64,000 nt of DNA from assembly GCA_037389465.1 (NCBI GenBank), contig JAZARR010000153.1, positions 3,457,001-3,521,000 of the forward strand, written 5' to 3'. The position numbers and the translations under genes were made by a program. This document shows, piece by piece, positions 10,542-23,440 of this stretch. The notes beneath the pieces were generated by a model. The model worked only from the letters and a program-made list of their open reading frames with translations, made no database searches and had not been told where the DNA came from. Every line of letters begins with the position of its first letter. Position 1 is the stretch's first letter. Source of the DNA: Baylisascaris procyonis. Its lineage: Eukaryota > Nematoda > Chromadorea > Rhabditida > Ascarididae.

Positions 10542-13500
10542 ATGAGCACACGTGGTGAAATAGTGAGTATTTGTGTGAGATTGGCAGCTGCGGCTGCACT
10601 CTCGTGGATGACTGTACGCTATATGGTTAAATATCTTGATCCGAATTATTCAGTGAAAGAAGAAGCGAAACGCAAGGTTCCTGCTGATTTTAATTTTATT
10701 TTGTTTCGAATTTCCTTGCTTATATGGGCATATTGGGCGATTATGCGTCCGCTTGAATGTTTCTTCAACGATCTGATTGGAAGAAATCTGCTGTTTTATG
10801 TGAAAAACATATATACATATATATAAATTCACTCATACCACTGCTTTATGCTTGTATAATTAGCGCAGGTACATGCTATACGATAAATGAATGCCATTCC
10901 AACTCACTATTAAAGATTTTATCTGCTGGGATATCAGCTATGCTGCAAGAAATGCTTTCAAGGATCGGTATGATTTCTTAAAGTGCTTTTTGAATTTCAT
11001 ACAGAAACATTACCTCGTTTATTTTCAAAAAGTAAATCCTCATGCAAAAGTTGAGTGCATAGTATGTATATGGGATTAGTGGCTTATGTGCCTACACGCT
11101 TTGAATAATTTAGAACATCGTTGAATCCGCATGCGGAAATTACCAGTTTTAGAACTGTCTTACAGAAATTGCGCTTTTAAAGATTTGTAGACTTTGGAAA
11201 CTTTCAACGGTCTTCGCGATGTTTTCTTAGCAAAAAAATAGAACGAAAGTTGACGTGGTACTTTCTCCTTATTTAATTATACATTTACTTTTGCTTTTGC
11301 TTATTTTTTTACGGTCGCTAAAATCTTATGAAAACAAAAATTAATGTTGGACACTTGACGCTTGTTGTCATTTTCCTCCCAATAAAAACCGTTCCTATTT
11401 ACTGATTTTGGAAAAAAGTTTGCAATTCGACATGTCACTCTTTTAGGTGGCTAGCATAACAGTGGACTCCTTCAATTTGTGCTGGAATCAATCAGCCACT
11501 GAGGTCATTGGTCGGTTCTTGGCCTAGCTAATTCCTTGTTTCTTTCACTGAGACTGTTTGGGATTGTCTGATGTTTCCGCCATTTATTAACCGTAAAGAA
11601 TGTGTCTTCCTTCTTGTGCATTTTATCCTTTCTATTCATTTCCAGGCAAAAGAACTTCTGCGATCGTTGGGATTGGATTCAACAATCGAGTTGAATGAGC
11701 ATGAGCTGCGTATCGCAACACAGTTTGTATCATCCGATGAGGTACTAAAGCGGTTTGTGCACAGCAGTTGATTTGTAAATGTATTACTGCAAACGATGGA
11801 GACGCTAACTGCACTAAACCCTTCGGCTGTGAGATGAATTAGGTTTTCAGAATGCACAACTTTTATTTAGAAGTAAAGGTGGGGAAGGTGAGATTGTCAG
11901 GTTTGTTGGATAATATTAGGAAGATATGTTATTTGCAGGGTGCCGACTGGTCGGATCTGGGTGGTTGCGATGAACTCATTCAAGAGTTGAATGATCGCAT
12001 AATCTTACCTCTGAAGATTCGTACCGATCACGAATCTTTAGCTCTTTCGTCGAATCTTCTTTCGCCGCCAAAAGGTGCCGCTTTGACTCAGAAGTTATTT
12101 TAATTTCGGAAAAGCGAGGGATATACTCAGGCTGTAAGTAGGTTTTCTATGAAGGGATAAAAAAATCAGTATTTCTATCTTAAGAACTCCGCAATGCATG
12201 ACGAAAAATAAGACTATTTTGTGGCGTTTTGTGATCATAACGAGTGCATTAGTGGCGGTGTAAAATAAATAAAGGAATTTTTTTCTGCAGAATTTCTTGT
12301 TCGTTAGCAATATTCTTCCGTTGAATGAGAGTTTACTGGGTGCTATATCTGCCATCTTTCTTTCTATACTCTTGCTTGCTTGTGTGCCTAATAATGCTGC
12401 ATTTGCCTTTGGTGACTTTTGTTATTTAGTTATATCGTTCTTGAGGAAAGGAAAACAATCCGTGAATATTCAGACAAGTGGAAGTAACTGTGACCAGAAA
12501 GTATCGAAATTTTTTGAGAAAACGAGCGAAATTTTGCTAAGTAACTTTCTTCTGTGCATTTCACAGAGGAATAAACGCTGAAGAAGTAATTTCTGAAAAT
12601 TAGGGTGTGATGTTGCCCATTGATAGATGCCTTTCTATCGTTATAGTAGTGGTTGTTTCAATGCACTGTCGTTCAATGCTTGGCATTTACCTTAGAACCC
12701 CATACAAGTACTCTAGCACCATTAACTCCGTTTTGCAAGTAATTTCTTTATCTCGTAATCTTTGAAAAGGAGGGGTAGCCGTTTCCTGTGGAAATTTCCG
12801 ATCAATTTGAAAAAATCGGACAAATGGCTGCTTAAAATTGCTGAAACAGTGATACGGTTGTTGCACTTTGGCGTAAGTTAATGACAGAAGTAGCCGTCGA
12901 GTTACTTCGCATTCTTTGCATAAAGTATTGCTTTTATATTGTTTTATGCTGTGGGCGATACCATTTCTCATTTGATGATATTAAAGGTGTACTTCTCTAT
13001 GGACCGCCTGGTTGTGGCAAGACACTAATAGCGAAAGCAGTAGCACGTGCAGCAAGTGCGCGATTTATTAATCTGCAGGTATCGAACCTTACCGACAAAT
13101 GGTATGGCGAATCGCAAAAGCTTGCGGCTGCTGTTTTTTCATTGGTTTGTTTCATTTAAAATTTTGGTGTTGTCACCTCATAGATAAGATGAGGAGAGAG
13201 GGAGGAATTTGACTCCCGAAAATTGCTGCGATAGAATATTGTAGTTTAATTTTGGTTCCTTCCGGTGAGCAATATCCGAACTTCATGTCTGCTGTGTAAT
13301 TTTCTACTCATATTTAGAGAACTTTTTTTTTTGTCTTTCAAATCGCTTCATGGCGTTTTAATAAATATATTGAAAAATATCATGTAAGGAACAAGTTGTA
13401 TAGCTTTAAAAAAATCTATTTGCTCCATTTTGAACTTTTGTGATAAGTACTATGTAAATACCTAAGCTGTAGGTGGAATATTTTATTAAACCGAAAGCCC

Positions 13501-16500
13501 ACAATCCTAACTTTTTATACTCAATCCCCGAGTTTTTTTTTTGTGTTTTCTTAGCTCTCTGTTTCATTGTCAGTAATATTATTTTTTTTTCAATTTTAAG
13601 GCACAAAAATTCCAGCCGACGATTATTTTCATCGATGAAATTGGTAAGCATCTTATAGGCATATTTGCTGATTGTCTTATTTACAGAATCGCCGCTTCAA
13701 ATAAAGCCTCGGGTTGTGTTTTTTAGCGGCTTACTGGGACGTAGAGCAATTTTGCTTTTTCCTTAATTTTATTGAAGGAAGTACATTTAGGAAGTTGATA
13801 TTTATGGCACGAAATTGTTGTCTTCATTTGCGTTTGTAATTATTATGTCTCCATTTAAGCGAGAGATATTCTTCCATCCACCGTTTAAGTACGCTTCTAA
13901 TTCCACAAGGGGGTATTCAGACATTCGTTCGTAGCAATAAGCAGGCTATCCCTTCTTGCAGACATCAGTTGTGTATGATGGTGCAAGAGTAGTGACATTG
14001 ATTTTCTGCCCTTCAATTCACATTGACAAAATTCGAAAAGTTGTGTAATTCTTGCTTGCGTTCTCTAATGAAAACTTATGAGGACTATCGTATTGCATGA
14101 AAGTGTCGTGTGGGGATTTCGTATTTGCTGAGGTAGACGAAAGGGACACTTTTAGAATAAAAATCCCTGTTAAGTATGAAATTTTTTCTTGGAAAGGGGG
14201 AGGGTAGGGAAAGAAAAATGTTGGATGTAGTCTTCTACTGAAGAAACTTTGATACTCTTTTATGTATTTTTATGAAAACAACAATAACTGGTGGCTAGCA
14301 CAGATTCATTCCTTCGTGATCGTCAAGCTCAAGATCACGAGGCAACCGCGATGATGAAGGCCGAATTCATGAGTCTTTGGGATGGTTTCGCATCATCAGG
14401 TGATTAATTTTCTTGTGCGAAATGACAATTTTTGATTGTAGATTGCAATTTCTTCGTTTTGATTGGAGGCGAGCATCTGATCAGGAAAATATTATGAGCG
14501 AATGGAGCTCTATCGAGAGTGGCTATCCAGCACTTTTTTCAAAACTTATTTATCTTTCCTTCACTTCAACTACAGATGCGCACTAATTTCAACTACTTCC
14601 CGAATTCTTGAAGGGATGGCGGTGAGGCTGCGTCCTTGAAGAAATGTAATATTGGAGGAGCTTTAGCGTTGCTGACTGTTATTATGCTATGCGAGCAATC
14701 AATGCTTTGCAGATCAGTGATGAGGGCAGAGGGAAGGGGAATCGAAATATTTAGATGGATGGATCATGTTTTTCTGGCTTCCTCATAGCGTAAGTGCAGA
14801 CTAGTCCGCACCCCCTACACAATGCCACTCAGTGCACGACCCTGTTACCTGTTTCACAGTTCTGACATGAGGTTATTTGCGTTGCCGTGACCTCAGGTGT
14901 TGCGTTATCGCAACCTTAGATATTTGGCTTTCCTAAACGACATATAGACTCATTCCGCTTTCGTTGTCTTCGGTGTGATTAGTGTTGTAGATTTTATTCG
15001 TTGAGTAAATTCAATCACTTTTTAGAGAGTTTAGGCTATAAACGCTGCTGTGGTCGCTTTTTTGCAAAGCAAGAGAAACGGTAAAAAAGTGACAACTTTA
15101 ATGGCTGGATGGTCAGTTTATTAGCGAATTACGAATACATCTTAGTAGCCCTATCCCTCTCCGCTGATAACTCCTTGAATTCCAGGTATTTTAGATTTTT
15201 AGTTCTCCATAATTGTTTTGCAGATAATGCTATCATTGTAATGGGCGCTACAAATCGACCATATGACGTTGATAAGGCCATCCTCAGAAGGATGCCTGCG
15301 AGGTTCTACGTCCCTCTTCCGGTATATTCTCTTCTTTCTATAAAATATCGTTTATTTCGAAAGTTCGATAGAATGTGACAACGACACCCTGTTTGTCCCT
15401 ATTTCGGCTACATATGTGCTCGTCTTTTTTCTAGAAGAGGATTGTTTCAGTGTTGCTGACTGGAAACCCTTTCTTGAAGTCATTCCCACCAGCGAGTCTC
15501 TTTACTATACCTCCCATTAAATTATTAAAGTCAGTGCTATTCGTTATTTTTTGTGAAGGTGGTCACTTTTATTTTCTCTGCATGTGACCACTATTCTGGG
15601 AATATCCCGAATAAGGTTTCGTCTAACACTAACGGAAAGCTATGTGGAAGGTTGTGTTGTTGAGGGGGTTTGATCCCGCGGTGTTAGCATGATAGCGGCT
15701 CTCTGTTAATGAGATTAGCGGCTTCCTTTTTCAGGATGCGCAATCACGGGCAGATATTCTGAAAGTAATTTTGCGATGTGAACCAAAGGATTCCGATATC
15801 AATTTCCAGCGGGTCGCCGAAGCGGCTAGCAATCTAAGTGGATCAGATTTGAAGGAAGTATGTCGATTGGCGGTGCTTAGCCGAGTGAAGAATGCGGTTA
15901 CGCAAGGACGTAGCCTGTAAGCTTGCTTAATCCCTGTCTTATCTTGATTAGATCGAGAGGAATGGGATCACCAAGCAGTATTACATTGTCACTCGAGCCT
16001 TGGCTGAGTGCTTCTTGCCATATGTGGTCACGTCGGTGATGTTGTTCAAGTGATTTAGCCGAGCATCGAATCTGTGAAAGCATCGTTAATAAAGGCCGTG
16101 ATAAATACCGTTAGCAAATGAGTGATTAAGTATGGGTGTAAGGGTCTGAAGATTGTTTTCTCGAAGGAAAGCTTTAAGTGCGGCCAGAGGAGGATCGCTG
16201 AATTTTGCACGGTATATTCTATTCTAAATATGAAAAGTGCATTTGTTTACGTTTAAAAAAATCCATAGGTTAAGACTGCAGCATAGTAAAAATGCAACGA
16301 GAGGGGCAATGCAAATTCTCGGCATTTTTACTCGACATTTGTACTCGTTTGTACTCGACAAGAAATCTATGATAGGGTTTATTTCTATCTCTCTCTCCCT
16401 CATGGATTACTTTGCTAGTAGTTCGTTGATTTCGCATATGCTTTGCGGTCGTATGAAATACTTTTATTCTGTAATAGCCGTCAGTGATGTGCTTTCAGAT

Positions 16501-16616
16501 ATGATGAGGCCGCACGTATGCTTCGAGAGGAGGATTTGATTAGAGCAGTGGCCAAATACACCGAAACGGCACTCACTTCGAAGATGCCATTATTAATTCC
16601 AGAATCCTTAGACTGA
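10542..16616 (+). CDS. mspn-1: MSP1/ATAD1-type AAA-ATPase of the mitochondrial outer membrane
   Basis: Nine exons: 10542..10676, 11646..11741, 11939..12074, 12987..13144, 13601..13643, 14304..14399, 15224..15321, 15735..15916, 16499..16616. All phases agree, giving 353 aa; human ATAD1 is 361. A hydrophobic N-terminal anchor (residues about 6-28, [18 protein letters not shown]) precedes a single AAA module: WSDLGG, Walker A GPPGCGKT, pore region [11 protein letters not shown], Walker B IIFIDEID, sensor ATNRP and arginine-finger RRMPARF. The family pulls mislocalised tail-anchored proteins out of the outer mitochondrial membrane and peroxisomes. Exon 1 uses an unusual GTTCCT donor and exon 4 GTTTGT; the exon 4 acceptor ATTAAAG is weak, but all are required by homology. 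The gene lies 6.8 kb upstream of gta-1 on the same strand. No poly-A signal was recognised near the stop. Confidence 0.93.
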
Positions 16617-19080
16617 GCCTTTAATTGATGTAGCGCTGATTGTTATCATTTTCGTTGAGATCTTCTTGCAGATTTGGTGATGAAGCTTTCTCAGTGTGTT
16701 GTCGTGACCGGTGATTGTCAAACATGAGCTGAACTCAGTGACGTTCCTTTAATGCTTCCTTTCTTCCCCTGCCTTTGCAGGCGGCATTTTCCAGAGAAGC
16801 ACCAAATTTCGGTGTGTTTGCTTCGTGTTGCTCATGGAAATCGCTAGTAGTATGTTGTGGATCGTACTGCTTTGTCAGTTTCTGCTTTTTTTTAAAATTT
16901 CACATAGGATTCGCTGCGTGATCAGGTGAGATGAAACGATACCAGTTGTTCATCTTGTGGTCGCGAATGAAATTTGAAGGTTTGAAATAGAGGCTTCCAA
17001 AAATTTCTGGTATCAGGGTGGTTCAAGACGTTCCGAAAGCAAGTATGCCAGCCTTAGTTGTTATTGATCTCTTTCCTTCCCATTCTTTGATGGAAGATGT
17101 CGCGCGAACGAATTTTCCCCAGCAACATGCCTTTGTTGCAGTTTGTTAATGTTGCGTATTTATGCTTTCTGGTCAGTGAACGTATATGGGATTTACTCGT
17201 ATTGCACGTGAATACGTATCTTCGTCTTCTTCTCACCCCCTTACTTTTCCTTTTATCTGTGAAAGCTCTTATACATAGCCGCTGTTGCTGGAATTTGTGG
17301 TCTCCATGATTCAAAGCTAGCACAAGTCACGTTTTGAGCAATGAAATCGGAGTTTTGATAGTGCGTTGCTAAGAATGCTTTTGTTTCATTTACTCTCAAC
17401 TTTGTCGAGAGGGGCACTGAAGTTTTTTTATTGCTGAGATCTTCGATTACTTGCACGCTTGTTTGAAATGTAATTTCGACTCACTTGCTAAAGATCTCGC
17501 ATTGTGGTTAACTCATGCTCATCCTAATCAAGGAGGGAATGGAGAGAGGGATTACCTATCTGTGATCATATCTTTGATTGTTATATTCCGTTATCACACG
17601 CTTCAGATTGTGCTCGTTCCTTCTGATTACTCAAAAGTAAAACTGCTCCAGTCTTCATCGGTGGCTGTGAATTTATGTTAGCTGTACTCATAACTTGGGA
17701 AAATCACATCATCCACTTTCGTAGATGAAAGTTGAAGGAGGCGACAGGTGGAGGGGGAAACAAAGGGATGGTGTTACGATCGGTACACACTGGTTGACTA
17801 ACATAGTGCAGTCCAATTATGTGAGGTTTTTTTTTTTTCATTCTTTCAAGTGCAACTAAATTTTTTCTATTATTTCAATGGAGTTTTGCCCAGAGTTATT
17901 CGACTGTTCTACGATCTTCACTTGTATGACTGCAATTGAATATTCTATGTCCATAAAAGTTTCTATTACCATCAAATGCAGCGATTCTTTGCGTTCCACA
18001 TATATCTTTTGAGTTATTATACCCTTCACGGTGAACACAATGAGAAATTACTGATAAGTTGTTCTTTATTGGTTGAAGGAACACGTTTATACTGTCTTAT
18101 ATATGCCATAGCGACTTAAAAGTAGCGAAAAGAGTTGAACATTCTTTTTCATTTAATGCATAAATTTCATGCTATGGAACTGTTGAAAAATAAGATTCTC
18201 AATAAAGTTTAGGTGAGGCTGCGCTTCATTTGTATTTCTACTAACTTATGTTGGAATAAAATTTGCATGTCGTTTTACTTTTTGTGAATATTCGTCAAGA
18301 AAGGGGGTGAGGTAGGGAAGTCATCGAAATATAAAGCAATAAAGCAGAATAAGATTGAAATGGAACTGAGGATAAGATAAAAATGTCAAAAATTTGAGGA
18401 TAGATGCGAAATTTATACATAGAAATCGTGCGAATTTACAATTGGTGTTAAAATCTGTTTATGTAGGTCTATAAATAATAACGTTGAAGAAATGAGATTA
18501 TTAGCGCAATAGATGAAGTACCACATTGTTATAATCGCTTTTCACATTTTATTTCTATTTTCCGAAGCGGCCAGTCCGTCTTCAGTTTTCCCTTTATTTT
18601 TTTATTGTGATAGTAGACATGGAACAAAGAGTGCTCGCTTAGTATGAAAGATATTTACCTCTTTACCTTGCTGAGAGCTGCAGATCCTTCTGCCTTTTCA
18701 AGTGTCGATTCTCGTTTATTATGCTTCATATGAAGTCACTGATCGACTTATGTAACCTTTGTGCCACCCGGGCGATATCTGCCCCTTCATAAGTCGAGTT
18801 TCAGTCCATTTGTACGCATTTGGTCTTTGGTTCTACTCATGTTTAAGATTCGTGCTGGTCCCTTGCAAAATATTTCTTCTTTCTCGCTTCTGCTCTTCCG
18901 TATCGGCATCGACAGACTGTTATCGGCTTTTGCCGTCTGCCTACACTCGTTCCCCTCTATGCCACCGCTGGCAGTCATAACAGTAGTGAAGCAGCTTCAG
19001 GTGCCATTCGCGATGTTGCATGACTCATTGTTTGCATTGAAGGTATAGTGATGAACCTATGATGATGTTTCGATCGGGTT
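16617..19080. other. Intergenic, no gene recognised
   Basis: Several ORFs of 60-95 codons occur on both strands (for example 18761-19048 plus) but none has a recognisable domain, start context and splice sites together. They are treated as chance ORFs. Confidence 0.5.
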
Positions 19081-19095
19081 AGCAATTTTGGCTAG

Positions 19096-19264
19096 GAACC
19101 TTGAAAGTTATGACTTTTACGGAAAGGGAAGAGGTGAACCTTGAAAATTATGATCCCTATAGAAAGGTAGACCTGAAAAATTGTGGTCCCTACAGAGACC
19201 TAAACTTGAAAATTGTGTTCTTCGGAAAGTTAAACCTTTAAAAATTACGACCCCTAGCGAGAGG
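19096..19264. repeat. Degenerate tandem repeat, unit about 34 bp
   Basis: About five units of the form 'gaccttgaaaattatgatcccta' plus 'cagaaaggta' follow one another with substitutions and small indels. Examples start at 19096, 19136, 19170, 19203 and 19231. No coding frame is kept because the unit length varies. Confidence 0.65.
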
Positions 19265-22200
19265 TACGTGTTTTAGGTTACATATAGTGCTTACGAATAC
19301 GAATGAATGAATCGGTGCGTTGTTGGTTGCTTGCTCGCAACAAGTGCATTTAATGGCGCTGCACTCCGGGTTGCATCTTGTGAACACATTTTCGTGCCGT
19401 GAATGAACGAAAAAAGATGACCACACATCAGACGCATCGTCAATAAACAAAGAACGTCAAGTGCTGGCTTACTGAGCGTAGTTTCTTACTTGCTCGCTTT
19501 TATTAACGACAACTGCAAACCATATGAATCGTCTACTCCTTCAACGACGTTCCCAATTCGGTGATTCTCTTTATTAATATTGTTGTATCGGAGGTATTCG
19601 GTTGAAATTGAACCAATCGAATCGATTTGATCACTTAATTTTTCGCATCGAAATTTCATCTTGATTTCGGCATCACTTGCCGATTCACCGATAGATTTTG
19701 ACTCATTACTTGTTTGAAACAACCAGTGAATGGATGGAAAATGGAACGGTCACGCTCGATTGGTTGGTTGAACTTAATCGGATAGCCGTTTCATTTACGT
19801 TCATCAGCATAGTAATGTTGGTTATGCTTAGATCTAAAGTTGCTGTTGCAGATGATTGAATGCTGTCAAAAGTGTAAATTTTGATGAGATTTTGATTGTA
19901 CTGAGAATTTTTTTTTTTTTTTTTGGAGATTTGTGAATAGCTTCAGAGAAAAAACATTTAAAGTGTTGAGTTATGAGTAATTTGTTCTTGAATTTCTCAT
20001 CAATCAACAAAACGTAAACCATCAGTAATGAATCGATTGGACAGTATAGTACACGTGTCTATATAAATGTATTTCAATGAGCTGCACAATCAAAATTTGC
20101 ATAAAAATGCATATTCGATGTAAATTTGATGAAGTATTGAAATGAAGTGAATAAATAGCTCAACCGATGGGTTTTTAATTTAGGATGTAAATTTATTTGA
20201 ACAACGGGTGCAGAGACATACAATGCAGTTAGTATAAAATAGCTTATAATTCTCTAACCATCGCAAATTATGTAACAGTTATTGGAATTTATAGCTGTTA
20301 GGCATTAAAATATAACCAATGGGCCATCTTCAGTGCATATCTGCTTCATAAAAATGGACTATGGTGATTTTTGATGATGCGTCCGTAGGCTTATGTATGT
20401 GTATACCACAGGTTATTCGCTTTGGTCAGTCAATTTCAGAAGGTGGTGTAGCTGTTGAATCTCACTAAAAGCTATTCTTGAAATATTGAGGAAATACTGA
20501 CGGATATTTGCTCGAATAACTCAATGCATGCTTGCGTGTATAAAGCTTTCAATTTAGTCGACAGAATTTCCGTTAATATTGTGACTAATACGTGGCTGTT
20601 TCTTGGTAAACTGAAAATTTATTGTTCGTTGTACGTTTCTGCCTTCACGTTTTGTAAAAGAGTCTCGAATGCATCCGCTAGCTGATCGAATAATGGGCAA
20701 CTAAATGTGCCATATGTGCGATATGTAAAAGAGGTATGTCAACTTCACGCATGAAAGTTTTCTCAAGCTGAGGCCTAAGGACCTTTCCAACACAAAAGGT
20801 TCCATTGCCTTTGTCACTGAGGTCATCAAACTGCGAATTGTTTGCTCTGCACTATGCAGCACGCGCGCATTAAGCATTATCGAAAATCCTTCCTTTCTGC
20901 CGGCCCATCGCCCATTTTGGAATACTGAAATTATTTTGGAATGCTGAAATCCTTTTTTTTAAACTTTTATTGCTTCTCGCGTAGTGATCTGTCATTCTTC
21001 CTTTTCTATTCATATTCCATATACTTTTTATATATTTTCCTCATTTAATTTTCAAAATATCTATTAAAATGTGAAAAACTTGCATGAATTTCATGCCGAC
21101 CGCTTTTCCATTTTGAACGACGCAGGTCGTAAAAGAAAAAACAACGAATTTTTTTTTTGTGAAAGATTTGTGCCAATTGTTGGGTTAATTAAAACATCCA
21201 CACATTATTTCGTCTTTATTTGATAATCATTTCTATATTAGTGCTAACGTACAGCTGTCAAATGAATCGGCTACACTGTGCTAATAAAGCAATGAATTAT
21301 AAAGATACTTGCATCTTAAATTACAACTTCATTGATAATTCATTCGCTAATAACATTTTCAACATCTCAAATATTCTTCATAGGCATTTTTACCTTTAGT
21401 TGATGTATGTCAATGTATCGGCATGTAGTGCCCTATGGCAGACAGACATGCTTATTTTTGGTTCACATGCTTGCCTAAGAGTGCTTGCTTCTCTTGCGGC
21501 TCTAATGATGACGAAACAAAAACGTGGACAATCGATAAAGTGTCCAGCACTCCTTCAAATCTACTCACTGTAGTCGTTTAGCTTTCCTGCAGCTTTAGGC
21601 ATAAAATACGGGTCATTAAAACAATGAAAAAGTCGAAAACTCAGCTGAGATAAACGAATGAAGAGGTATACCAATGGAACTGTCATAATAGGTGCTTTTA
21701 TAGTTTCGCTAATCCGATCACCCGTTTCATTGCAAGCAATAGCAAATGCAACAACGCATTTCAATTAAAGTGATCCAGTCTCTCACAGAAATTCTTTAGC
21801 CTATCGAGAAGCGTGATAGGAGAGGGGGGCATAATTTCTGATTCCTATCATTTCATAAGTTATCAATGAAATATAAACTATCGATGAATAATTTCCCCGT
21901 ATTTGTACTGAAAGAAGCAGTTATGTAAATTCTCCGTTAAAGATCTCCGTTTATTTTTTCATCACACGACTGGCCTAAATTATGTTCTTGTTTTCTTTTC
22001 TTTTGCATATTCAAATAATGGTATCTTTTTTCGAAGTTGATAAATTGCTCATGAAATATGAGGTATTAGACCATCATATGGTATAGCATTATGCTAACAA
22101 ATCTTTAGCATCAATGTTGTTCGAGCAGAAAAAAAGGACAGCCGGAAACCGCACAATGTCACATGATCTTACCATAGAGCAACTGCATATGCAATTTTAC

Positions 22201-22780
22201 GAATGTGCACCAGAACAATTTAATCTGAATAAATAGCTATAAAAATATGCATAACGTCAATTATTATAAGTATATCTGCTTAAATCGTAATAAAATATTT
22301 TTTAGAAATATTTCAATAAAAAGTGAGAACTAAAGCTCACTTGTTGTAATTCTTCGCCTTTTTTATTGAAAGGCTTCTCCTCAATATGGGAATTTTCTTC
22401 TTTTCCGCTCATATAAGGAGTAAGAAAGCACTGGCTTCTTATTTAAAACAATTGAGTAGTTTTCAAATCAATTGGCGAGTGGAATATTCGAGTTCAGCAG
22501 ATGTGATGCACTCGCTATTTTCGAGCCGCATTCTTTGTGAAAGAAAAACGCAAACAGCTGACATTCGTTCTAAGTGGAGCAAAGTTTCTCGAAAAGCAAT
22601 TCATTTCGGTGTTTTTTCTTGCTTTCACATGAGTATGATCAATAAGCAGTGCACAGAATTTGAGTGGAACTAATATGAGACATGGTGGACGTCTTAAAGT
22701 TAATTTCTTTTCAGCGAAACACTATTAACACCTAATTTATGCAATACATTCGAATTTGATTATTGATTAATAAGGAATGA
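19265..22780. other. Intergenic, no gene recognised
   Basis: AT-rich sequence with homopolymer T and A runs (for example 19910-19924). Short ORFs only; no RNA gene or domain could be supported. Confidence 0.5.
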
Positions 22781-22788
22781 TTATGAAA

Positions 22789-22860
22789 CATTAGCTCTAG
22801 GTCAAAGTGATAGAGCATTGCGTGGAAACTAGCACATTCCCAGTTCAAATCCTACCCGCA
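22789..22860 (+). repeat. tRNA-like relic, possible SINE head
   Basis: TTAGCTCTAGGTCAAAGTGA... TAGAGCATTGCG resembles a tRNA 5' half, and CAGTTCAAATCCTACCCGC is a B-box and T-arm-like block 40 nt later. The arms do not pair into a clean cloverleaf, so it is not a working tRNA. The TTTA array that follows 37 nt later could be a SINE tail. Confidence 0.45.
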
Positions 22861-22897
22861 AACAAAATTGCTGCTCACTTATCTTCGAAGAATTGAA

Positions 22898-22901
22898 TGA
22901 T

Positions 22902-22952
<51 letters not shown>

Positions 22953-22966
22953 GTTATTTATTTATT
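22898..22966. repeat. TTTA microsatellite
   Basis: About seventeen tandem copies of a 4-bp TTTA unit, with one interruption (TTAG) near the end. Confidence 0.95.
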
Positions 22967-23440
22967 TTTTCGTTCATAAAGCGCTCACTACTTGATAAAT
23001 TCACCAGCGAAAAAAGCTTCACCTTTTTTTATTTGCATTCATTTGTCAAAGCACTTCAGAATTTCATAAATCTAATTTTTCTTCTCCCATGATGCAGGTT
23101 TATTACATTGTCCAAAAGGAGCTAATAGTTGCACAGCAAATTTGTTGCAATGCAAATTTATTGCAATGCAAATCTTGAAGTCGTTCTATCCGAAATTTTA
23201 ATCAATTTGCAGCTGCATCGTTGTATGCTTGACTGTCATATGTGAAACCCCTGTATGTAGCAGCATCAGGTTGCATTTCGTAAACAGGCGCTTCATACTT
23301 ATTCCGCCTTAAAGTCAAAAATTGGCGTCAACTCTTAGTGTAGAGTTCAAATAAAAATGAAAAACGATGGCATAAAATGTTCATCAGATGTGTTTTTCCT
23401 TCTAACGACATATTATTGTTTCACTTTTCAAGGAAGATGT

